DNA from: Posidonia oceanica
Taxonomy: Eukaryota > Streptophyta > Magnoliopsida > Alismatales > Posidoniaceae
DNA: 64,000 bases
Assembly: GCA_037176725.1 (NCBI GenBank)
Contig: JAZBRS010000026.1
Span: 147,447,501 to 147,511,500 of the forward strand
Direction of reading: 5' to 3'
Positions 54,925 through 64,000 of this stretch are shown here, in pieces (within the stretch, counting starts at the first letter, position 1; each line of letters opens with the position of its first letter). Position numbers and translations under genes: made by a program. Under the pieces are notes generated by a model that had not been told where the DNA came from, did not search any database, and saw only the letters and a list, made by a program, of their open reading frames with translations.

Positions 54925-57604
54925 TAGACAACTCTCTCCACCAATTTATGTTCTTCTTCGAGTGAATATTTACGTCGAGATTTTTAGAAACGAGACCAAG
55001 TCTCTGTGTTCAACTCCCTCTTGCCCTTGCTACGTGTTGGCACCGTGCACTTGCAGATTTAAAGTTTCTTCGATTTTACATTGAATAGTGTGCTGTCGAC
55101 TGATCTCCCCTGGCGTGAGCCACTTAAGCTGTAAGCGGTAGAGTGGTGATGATTCTGTACCGTGGCTAGCTTCCCACTTTCTTCCTTTTCCCTTTCTTCT
55201 CTTTCTTTTATCTCCTTCTTATTCTTCTCCTTGTTTCTTCTCTTTCTTTTCTTTTAAGAGAAAACGAGAGAGAGAGAGGGACAGAGAATGAGAGAGAGAG
55301 AGAGAGAGATGGAGATGGAGAGTTCGCGAGGCAGAGGAGGAGGTCGGTGCTACCGTCCCCGCCGGTGTCGCTATCGCCGCACCGTCACCATCGCCGCCAG
55401 GAGGAGAGGAGGAGGATCTAGTGCAGCCAAGGTGGAGGTGAGGCATGTGTTGCCATCGCCGGTGCAAGGTACATGCTCCTTAGCTCTTCTCCTTGGATTC
55501 TTGAATGGATAATAAGGAGCATGATAGTGTATTTGAGGTGTGATTGTGCTTCGGTAGATTTATGATGCATTTATAGAGGTTTTTATGGCATTATTGGCGT
55601 CGGATGAGTTTTAGGTGAATAGTATCCTTCTTGCTTGTCTTTGTGATTTCTTACGATCCGTCCAATGGATCCTTATGTTTCTTGTCCCAAATCGTAGATG
55701 GTCTTGAGATCTTCGTTTGGGTATGTGGTTTGCATGTTTTGGTTGGTTGTGTAGGGACCAGTGGCTATTCCCACTTGGGGCGATTTTTGGGTCGTTCTGT
55801 GTGGGGTTTAAATGGTCGTCTGGTTCAGCATACCGAAATATTTCAATATGCCGATTTTGCTCTCGGATGTGAGCTCGGGCCCTGGTTCGGTCGACCGAAC
55901 CATTCCGGTGTGCCGGACCAGCGCCCAGGTTCAGTTAATCGTTGGAAAATGGTCTGCCGAAGTAGGCCCTGGATGCATTCTCAGGTCCCTGGTTCGGTCG
56001 ACCATTGGAAAATGGTTTGCCAAACCAGACCTCTGAGCTCATTCAGGGGTGCTTTTGGGTTAGGTTTTGGAAAGTAATTGCATTAGTTTTGCAAAGGCTT
56101 TGGAAAGGATTTTACCGTGGTTTGGTTGTGGACCCAGACTTAGGCACCCGGGCGGCCTTTCCTGAGGTCGTGAGCTGATTGCTAAGGTAAGGTCCAAATG
56201 TTTGTTGCGGGCCAAGACTCCGAGGTGAGTGTAGCCTGGACCCAAGAGTGTGACTGCATTCCTCAGGAATGCGACTACATTCTGCGGTGTGTCGAACATG
56301 TCACTGGGGTTGAGGTCGGTGGGCCAAGATACTTGGGGATTGTGTTGTCTAGACCCGAGAACGTGATGTTCCTGGTGGACCGGACACGTCACCTAGGTTG
56401 AGGTCTGTGGGGTCGAGGTGCTGTCTGTACCTAGTGGCATCGTGGCAGCGGACACAGGAGGTATGATACTCTTACGTAGCTGGGCGTGATACCTTGGTTG
56501 TTACGGGTACCGAGACTTATGGGTGCTGTCGGAGCCTAGGAGGAGGTGCCTATGAAGGTCCGAGCACTGAGCTAGGACGCCGTTAGAGCGTACCCTATGG
56601 TTTGTCCTTTGAGAGGGGACAACTTGCCCAAGTGGGGTGAGTGGCTTGCACAGATGGGTTAGCCTTTTGAGGGTCCTTCGGGTGGGAGGACGTCGGGATG
56701 GGTAGACTCCTCCACAGGGCAGTTGTCTGTGGCAGTGCAATGCACTTCGATGGCTGCTTGTAGCTAGTGTATGTTGCTTGGGCCCGAGTGACACGACACA
56801 GAGGGGTCCTGCCAAGGAGGTTGGACTTTGGGATGAATAGGTGTGCCCTGTTCGTGGCAGTGCAGTGCGCTTTAGTAGCTGCTTGTGGCCAGTGTTTGCT
56901 TGTTTGTGGTTGTGGATGCGCCAGTGGGGCGTAGGACCTGCGCTAGTGAGGTGCTACAGTGTTGCTTGTCCTGATTCAGGGAATTTGGCTTTGGTCTAGA
57001 GTAAACCTTGTTTGCCGAGCGATAGCTCGTGGTTGGCTTTTGGTCCAGGACAGACCGTGTGTTTTGCTGCACCTATGGGGGCGTTGTTGCTTGGTTGGTT
57101 CTTGTTATGCTGTGCGTTCTGGATGCAATTGAGGCATTCAGACGCTATTGGCTGTCTGGCCCGCCCAATGAGAGCGTGGGACCAAGCTTTGAGTTGGTTT
57201 TGTAGCCTTGGACTTGATTTGGCTAGAATGGCTATTTCAAGTATGCTTTTAAGGTTTTGAAAGAGCATGCATATGATTTTGAAAGGAAAAAGAGATAAGT
57301 GATTTCAAAGACATTGTTTATAAGTTTTACTGCTCGTTGGGTAGTAGTGTGCTGCCCTGGTGTGGTGTTGTGACATCTAGTTGTGTTGCCCGTGCTTGTT
57401 TGTTGTGGCGTGGTTGTGCTGGTTCCCTCAACACTGTTGGCTGAGTGGTTTAGGTGGGGTGTGTGTTGGGCGACCGTTTTGTCTGGTCACTTATGTGTAC
57501 TTTGCTTTGGTGTTTCCTATGGTGTAGGATGGGAGCTATTCTTGCAAGTGCACATAGGAGGAGTCACACTGCCACACATCAGGGTTTCTAGGTAAGTGAG
57601 ATAG
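54925..57604. other. Degenerate LTR-like region
   Basis: No gene supported. (GA)n microsatellite at 55265-55310. The short Arg/Gly-rich ORF after it (55309-55512) looks like low complexity. From 55820 to 56050, repeated CTGGTTCGG-type words include a perfect 18-base palindrome GGTTCGGTCGACCGAACC (55884-55901) and a nearby CCGG/CCGG pair. The composition and the GTCGTTACA end beyond solo LTR G (59985) suggest an old Ty3 LTR of another lineage. Its left end was not found. Confidence 0.4.
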
Positions 57605-59858
57605 TCTGATCGTCCACGCTCGGCCACGACAGGTCTCACGTGCTGCCATAGCTCGCGTGCGATCGTGCCGTGAGAGAGGGGAGAAGCCACGGTCAGTAGT
57701 GAATCCGGGGAGAAAACTCGACTCGAAAACACTGGGAAAATGCGAAGAAAAACACGAAGATAAGACAAAACGGAGTCGCCACCTAGTCTATTATCAGAAT
57801 GACGAGGAAAATCGAGGAAAGCATAGAAAACATGCAAGTGGATGCGATGCTATGCAAAATAAAATGACTCGTGCCTAGGATAAGGGCATAATGGTCATTA
57901 CGGGCCAAAGAAGGGGTAAGGACTCCTGTTACGTGCGGGGAAGGTGCTAAGCACCCCTGACACGCCTAAGGAATCGGTCTTTCAAGGCTGATTGCTCGCA
58001 TATGCGGGAATTTCGGCAAAGGCTTGCCTTTAATTGTACGGCCGTAGGCGATAGATGCTATGCCATGCTATGAATGCTTTGCTTGCTTAAATGCCATTTG
58101 AAAACATGCTATACTTTGTGAAAACATGGCAAATATGGATGATTAAGGCTAGAATGCCATGATGCAATGATAAAGCGATTAAGAAGCTAAAACAGAGCTA
58201 AACAAGCTAAGCAAATTTAAAACAAAGCAGCAAACGAGGGGCATCTGTCCACTGTCTGGACAGTGAGCTAGGTCGCCGGTCATTCTGGCGACAGCACTCA
58301 TCGCCACTTTCTGCGGCAACGGCACATGGCACCCCCCGAGCGGCGATGACTCCAGTCGCCTGGTGGACAGGCAATGGAACCTGCTACTCACTGCTGCAGA
58401 CAGCCAACTTCATCGCCGGCAAAAGGCTAGCAAATCTACTCAAAATAAGAAACCAAATGCATGGCAACGCAGATGCACATTCAAGATCAAAATGAAACTA
58501 ACATTACACAGAATGGACGCCTGGACCACGAGATGTGGAGGTCCAAAGTTGACCGGAGGACTGCCGGAAGCAACCCAACAGTCCCAGACAGCGACCTTTG
58601 GCACTCATTTTGGCTATGCAAACGATATTGAAAAATCGATGTAAACATCCACATAGCAACATGGCATATCAGAGAACATATTCATGCAATAAAACTAGAA
58701 AAACCGAGCTTGGATGACCTCCTCCACCTCCGTCCCTTTCTCACCGGAAATAGACGTCCGTCAACCTTGGGGAAGGTCGGCAAGCCACTAGGCGTTGCTA
58801 CGAGGCTCGGGAAGGGCTGAGGGAAGAAGAGGGAGGTCTGAGGATGCAATGCGGGTGGCTAGGACGTTCTCCAGCCAAGCTCAACGGCCTGACGGCCTCA
58901 CACGGCCGGCGACGCCCTTCACCGAAGAAGAAAACTAAAGACGGAGAACTAAGCTAGATAACATGCAAATAAGTATCTAGGAAGCAAGAGTAGGATGCCA
59001 TGAGGGCAGAGGAGGGCTCGCTCACCTGTGGGGGTGCGTGGTTGCGCTCCCCGACGTGGCTCGCCAAAGTTGGAAGGCGCGGAGGTCGCGACGGTGTTGG
59101 AGGAAGCGGCGGTTGCTCGGCGGTGTTGGAATGCGCTTGCGGACGTCCGGAGATGCTTCCCGGTGTGCAGGGACGGAGAATGCGGCGTCAAACTGAGTTT
59201 TGGGTGGCTCGCCAGAATTAGGGAAGACAACAGCGCAAAGGGTGCTCGGAGGCTCAAGAGGCCTGTTGGCGTTTATGTCGGCGTCCGGGGATGCTTGGGG
59301 ATCGCTTAAAGGGGTGTCTAGGGCTCTAGTTTGCTCTGGATCAAGGGGAATTGGCTACCAAAGTGTGGAAAAAATGAGAGAGAGTGAGCCGACGATGGGT
59401 TCCTCTCTGTTGGGTTGTGGTTTTGTTCGGCCGTCTGCACAAGGCGGACGGTGGCAGGGCATGGCGTGCACTGGAGTGGGTGGCAGGGCATTGTGTGGGC
59501 TCTGGCAGGCATGGCCTGCACGGCAACTGGCGGACGGCATGGCTGCAGGTCGTGGCATGTGGCAGTTCACGCGGGAGAAGGTTGAACAGGTGAGTCGCCG
59601 CTGTTAGTGGCGACAGATCGAGTCGCCCCAGCGAGTGGCGACAACACAGTCCAATCGCCTGTGTGACTGGCGACTGGACCCTCCTGTCTCAACAGGGCTT
59701 CTAAATGGGCCTAGTGGGTTTCTAATGGACCTAAGTTTGTGTTGGGGGAGAAATGTTGGGATTTTGGTTGAGTTTTAGGGTTTGGATGGGGTTTTAGGTT
59801 TCTGAGCTCGATCCCCGAGTGAAATCCGCCAAATGGCTGTCAAATTGGTATGTCTATA
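57605..59858 (-). mobile_element. Solo LTR G, Tat/Ogre-type, minus strand
   Basis: It aligns in reverse with LTR F and the end block of D/E: ACTCGACTCGAAAACAC near 57717, AGTCGCCACCTAGTCTATT near 57774, GGGGAAGGTGCTAAGCACCCC near 57937. Its left terminus has decayed (TCTGATC in place of TGTAGTA) and the right one ends TGTCTATA instead of TGTCTACA. Both sides are flanked by GATAG (57600-57604, 59859-59863). Stems GTCGCC/GGCGAC recur: 58272-58277 with 58287-58292; 59594-59599 with 59609-59614; 59622-59627 with 59637-59642. No internal region, hence solo. ORFs at 59000-59600 are shadows. Confidence 0.8.
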
Positions 59859-59863
59859 GATAG

Positions 59864-59985
59864 TTTTATTTATTGTTACTTTATTGCATTGTGAGGATTT
59901 AGTTCTATAGTTCATAAATGCTAATAAAAGATAAAAATGAAAAATCTGACTAGGTTGAGAGGTAGTGACTGGGCGGGTCGTTACA
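59864..59985 (+). mobile_element. Probable right end of an old Ty3 LTR
   Basis: AT-rich stretch ending GGGCGGGTCGTTACA, an end I associate with LTRs of other Ty3 lineages that start TGTAACGACCC. Together with 54925-57604 it may be one LTR split by solo LTR G. The left boundary is not visible. Confidence 0.4.
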
Positions 59986-60195
59986 ATATCTTATTGCTTC
60001 CTCTCGATTCAAAATTTTGAAATTCTGGAATATGGTATTTTGTATTTCTATAAGGTGCTAGAAATCTTTTATTGTTTGGATACCCAGAATCCACAAGATA
60101 CTACTTGTCTAAACTCATAAACAAAAACAAGAAGACGAAACTATTAACTTAATTGTTGAAGTATGATGGATTCTTTGTTTTAAATTATAGAAATA

Positions 60196-60767
60196 CTATC
60201 CATTTGGAGGCATTAGAAACTTATCTTCAGGGTTATATATTGTATGATTGAGGATCTTGTAATCATATGCAGTTCCTTCCCATCTAACGGAAACAAATGT
60301 TAAACGCATATGAAAATCACACACCCCTAGGACATTTTGAGTACAGGTCTTTCCATCCTGTCCATTTCGAAATGCTATTTGTTCTTCCTTTTTTACAATT
60401 GCCTGAATATGGGTTCCATCCAAGGCTCCAATGCAATCCTTGAAAAACGGATAATATCTACCATTTTCAAGGATATGCTTTGATGTTTCCATACAGAAAA
60501 CTTCTGGAAAAATGATTTCAGATGCCTATGTAGTACAACCTTCAAAACCACATGGAAGTATCTACTAATCATTTCTCATGAATGTTGAAGATTATGTTGG
60601 ACTGACTTGTGTCCTTGACCAATAGTTTGTAAGAAGATCCTCACTTGTTCCTCAACACTAACACTACGAGAGTCAGCTAACATAACCCTTTCTCTGAATA
60701 CAGAACATAACAAATAGCTAACCTCAATAACAAAACTAAACAAGAATAAAAAAGAAAGACTAATCAA
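60196..60767 (-). pseudogene. PIF/Harbinger transposase fragment (HARBI1-like)
   Basis: On the minus strand, from 60767: DSRSVSVEEQVRIFLQTIGQG and VQHNLQHS, then TGA (about 60579), then EMISRYFHVVLK in the same frame. After one frameshift near 60495 comes YYPFFKDCIGALDGTHI...GTAYDYKIL, ending at a stop near 60196. The first block is the N-terminal region found ahead of plant Harbinger nucleases. CIGALDGTHI carries the first catalytic Asp of the DDE nuclease. The downstream half with the other catalytic residues is missing or decayed. It would have cut and pasted a DNA transposon. Terminal inverted repeats were not found. Confidence 0.9.
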
Positions 60768-62284
60768 GCATTGTAAGAGTACTTCTTCAACCCAAGAAAC
60801 AATAAAGTGGTTTGATCGCTAACAAAGACAAGCATGGGAAACAACAGACTCTCAACAAGCAAACAAGCAACTCCAGGAATAGATTGGCATTCATGGTTTG
60901 AAATATTACTTAAGGAAAAAGAGTGTTTCTAAGCTACAAAAAACAAACTGACAAACAACACATGGTACTATAATATTCAAAAGAGATGCATTGTGTTACA
61001 AAAGAGATCTCAGTAGGATTTTTTTTTGAAGGATAGTAGAAATTAAGCATTGGAATAGGTAACAATGTAGTCTAGGATATGATGACACTTTTATGCATGT
61101 AAAGATGCATGCCATGATATCAAAAGAGAGACCAAGTCCAAGCTTAACATCAATTTTGGATAACCAAGTGCAAACCTTATAATCAAGTTAGATAGATTGT
61201 TGAATCATACTTCATCATTTCTCATGTTCATTGTCATTCTATTTGGTGAAGTTTCTTTACTTTCTCGTGTTCATTGCTAGTTCCTAATTTACTATTTCTA
61301 CATCAACTTTTCAAGTGATTACGAGTGTTATTCATCCTGATCAACCAAAGTAATTCAATTGAAGACCTAAATGAATCTACAGGCCAACAAATACAAGGGT
61401 CTGAGTCTAATCATGAAGGTTCACAATATACAACGCCTGTACATAATTCCTATTTCCCACTTCTGGCTTTTTATCATAAAATTTCTACAGTCATAGGCAG
61501 GCATACTTGATGGAGAGGGAACACTAGACTGATACAAACACATCAAAATAACTACATTCCTCCACTTACTTTGTCCTCACTAGAGAGAAGAGATGCTACC
61601 GACGACGTCACAGAAGAGAATGTGCCAGTGGAGAAGGACTTGAGCAATGAGAGATGAGAGGGAACCACAATCATGAAAGATAACCTGCCACCGTCGTCGA
61701 GTGAGAGATGGGACAAGATCGAGCGATGAACTTGCCGTTGTCGCCGAGTGAGAGATGAGTGAAGATCAAGCGATGAACTTGCCACCGTTGCCGAGTGAGA
61801 GATGAGAGAAGATCAAGAGAGAGAGGATAGGGTTTCGTTCTTTGATTTTTGGTTTTCTTCAAATGGCACGATTTGTAATTTACATGTGGTTTTTTTGTGA
61901 TATCTTTGATGTTATAAGGATAATATGGTCCAAAAAAATTTCATAACTTGAGCTTTTCACCAAAAGCTCACCTAGGTAAGCTTCTCAACTTTTGGCTTTT
62001 GAAGGCTTTTAATGCATAGAAGCTAGGGAAAGATTTCCATCAGAAGCTCCAAGAAAATTCACACTTGTTTCGATTTTTTGGATAAAAAACGATTCCCACC
62101 AAAAGTTGGGGTTAGGAATCTCTATCAAACGCTACCTTAGCTTTTGGAGGGAATTCCAAGTAAATAATATTTGTGCATTATGTTGCATATAGGAAATGCC
62201 ACCGGGGTTATTAAGTTTGAATCTATGGTTGAAGAAGAAATAGAAATTAACAATGCACAAAAGGAGTTTCCATAAGATAATGTA
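60768..62284. other. AT-rich DNA, non-coding
   Basis: No gene supported. A tandem repeat of about 47 bases, CGAGTGAGAGATG...GATGAACTTGCC, occurs three times at 61698-61810 and could be leader sequence of the Harbinger element. Near 61960-62160 the words AAAAGCTC, GCTTTTGG and CAAACGCTACC recall transposon ends, but no matching partner was found. Confidence 0.45.
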
Positions 62285-62536
62285 GTGCAGAAACTAAAGG
62301 GAATAAAACCCATAACATACATGAGATTTGATTGTTTTGAAGCAATATATGAGTTTTATACTAAATTTGGTGACAAGAAGGGCTTTGGAGTAAAGATATT
62401 GAACTCTCATTGGAGAGATAGTTTTGTGGTAAGAGTAGCATTATCTTACAGCAAGGCTCGTAAACCGCCACCCAAAATGAATCTTCTGAGATATGAAGTT
62501 AGACTACTATCAAAGTCAAATTACAGTAGGACTTAA
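62285..62536 (+). pseudogene. FAR1-type DNA-binding domain fragment
   Basis: An 83-codon frame with MRFDCFEAIYEFYTKFGDKKGFGVKILN followed by a variable region and KARKPPPK...NYSRT. The FDxxExxYEFYxxxGxxxGFGV pattern is the start of the FAR1 domain, which occurs in FHY3/FAR1 transcription factors and in related Mutator-type transposases. No transposase core or SWIM zinc finger follows, so it is a fragment of either a MULE or a FAR1-related gene. Frame upstream contains stops near 62276. Confidence 0.6.
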
Positions 62537-64000
62537 TATTCCATTTTTGAATTTCATAGAGTTAATTGAGGTTAGAAATCTTTGAGACATTCAAGATCAC
62601 ATTTCTAACAATATGAACATATTTTCTATAATTTCTTTTAAAATATTTCACAATTCGAGTTTTTTAGTTGTGCTACACTAATACTCTTGTTTAACTCAAA
62701 TCAGTGGTAGATTTAAGTTTTTTAAGAATTTTTTTTTATAAAAAATTCTATGATTTTTTTTCTATTTTTTATTCATCTCTTGACAAATGTGCATAAATCA
62801 AGACAATTGTCCAAAACTACAGCAATTGCCATCTCGACATGCAATTAGTGCAGTCGCCTATTGGAGAGGCACTCGATGCCTCTTACAGAAAAGTTATATT
62901 GTTTGAAAATGTACTTTGTGAGACACGTTGGCAACAAAATTGTCATAAGGCGTAACAAAATTTATGTTATATCCGCCAACATACACAACTTAACAAATGA
63001 TGTAATGCATGATAGAAATAAATGGAGACAAAGAATTCATGTTGCCCACCCCATACAATGGGGGGTTAAAGCATGATATTGTTGTTTTTTGTTTGGCCTA
63101 GCCAAGAGGGAGCTCCTAGCTCTACCATTGTTGGTGATAATGATGGTGGTGAACAAGAAGACGATGGTGACTCATGATGTGGTGGTGGTAGACTTGTTGG
63201 TTGTAATCCTCTAAAATCTTGCAAAACACACGAAATACCCACACAAATCTGCTGGCAAAATGTGCTTGCAAAATGTGCCTACAAAACCCGCTTGAAAGCC
63301 GCGTTGGCAAAATGCTCTTTGAATTATGTGTTTTGTTTAAGCTTGCCAAATGTGGCTCAGTATGTATTTTAGGTCATGTAATGGTATTTTGGAAAAAGAA
63401 GAATATAATCTTGCATGTGGAAGTAATTTTGTTGAATTTGGAGTTTATTTAAATAGGTTTTGATGGGTGCAAAGTTGGATGAAAGTTGAGCTTGGACTAG
63501 TGACTTTGAGTAGAAAAAAGGCTAAGTTTTGATGTTGGCTTGGGTTTTATGAGCGATAATAGTTTGGAAAACATGAAAAAGAGTGTCTTGAGCTTTCTTG
63601 ATCTAGAGAAACATTCGTCATCATAGTTTCATGAAAATCAAGATGTCTACTTTAGTTAATATTGATTATGGTGGTAATGAAGATGAAGGTAAAGGTGATG
63701 GTGGAGATAAACCAATGGGCTAGTGGTGGTGGTGGTTAGTTGGTGGTGGTGATGTTTTGAAGAATGACTATTTAATATTTTACATCATATAAGTTGGTTT
63801 AATAGCACCTAGTTAGATACACATGCAGTATTGGAAAACTTCAAATACCTCATACATTTATGTTTCATTCTTATTATTGGTAAATCATAATACTTTCTAA
63901 TAAAAACATACTTTGATTCCAAAATAGATTTGGTTCAAAAGAATAAGAATATCACTTTCCTAAAGGTCATGTTCAAGCTTGGTTCATATTGTAAACGTTA
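62537..64000. other. AT-rich intergenic DNA, GGT-rich microsatellite
   Basis: No gene supported; ORFs of 71-77 codons show no known motif. A GGTGGTGGTGG-type simple repeat lies at 63660-63760, and a related GGTGATGGTGG stretch at 63135-63210. Nothing else recognised. Confidence 0.5.

Noticed and set aside
55309..55512. Arg/Gly-rich small protein after a GA microsatellite
   Set aside because: Short, compositionally biased, no homologue recognised, and followed by LTR-like sequence.
62861..63076. 71-codon ORF in AT-rich right flank
   Set aside because: No recognisable motif, and no supporting upstream or downstream exon signals.

Overview
The window is plant nuclear DNA, probably from an angiosperm with a large, repeat-rich genome. 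It is made almost entirely of nested Ty3 LTR retrotransposons. Most belong to the Tat/Ogre lineage: LTRs of 2.2-5.8 kb that start TGTAGAYACC, a primer-binding site (PBS) of the form TGGCGACTCC, an archaeal-type second RNase H after the RT-linked one, and long repeat-filled 3' regions. I see no intact host gene, tRNA, rRNA or CRISPR array. The species cannot be named from this.

Layout. (1) 1-6689: element L, plus strand: a gag with two in-frame stops, almost no pol (only the integrase tail survives), arrays of tandem repeats, a polypurine tract and a 3' LTR. (2) 6690-8209, 10998-11175 and 41287-41593: pieces of an unrelated 'host' element Z (3' UTR, polypurine tract and an LTR starting TGATGAGTGC). 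Its LTR is split by a solo LTR F (8210-10992, target-site duplication CGACG), by full-length element T1 and, at least next door, by element T2. (3) T1, 11176-41281, plus strand, duplication CTTAG: 5.7-kb 5' LTR, PBS, leader, gag, protease, RT, RNase H, archaeal-type RNase H, integrase, an extra DUF7745/plant-mobile-domain-like ORF, a hairpin-repeat array, polypurine tract and a 3' LTR with a 2-kb deletion. A second solo LTR (B, 17444-23291) sits in the T1 leader. (4) T2, 41594-54924, minus strand: 2.9-kb LTRs, PBS, gag and hairpin arrays but no pol, so it would need enzymes from another element such as a T1 relative. (5) 54925-59985: a degenerate LTR-like region split by solo LTR G (57605-59858). 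(6) 59986-64000: AT-rich DNA with a broken PIF/Harbinger transposase and a FAR1-domain fragment.

How it decayed. The T1 and T2 reading frames are almost free of frameshifts over kilobases but hold about 29 premature stops, mostly TAG. Where the two gags can be compared directly, TAG lines up with CAG or TGG. This is the signature of C-to-T/G-to-A decay expected from cytosine methylation. The T1 integrase has also lost its catalytic glutamate by the same kind of change.

Most interesting signal. In all the Tat-like elements the 3' UTR and/or LTR carry tandem or dispersed units that each form a short perfect inverted repeat. Stem sequences change between units and elements while their complementarity is kept, as if a hairpin and not its sequence were being maintained or copied. 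A PBS-like motif (TGGCGACTCYG) also lies about 170 nt inside the PBS-proximal end of all seven Tat-like LTRs.
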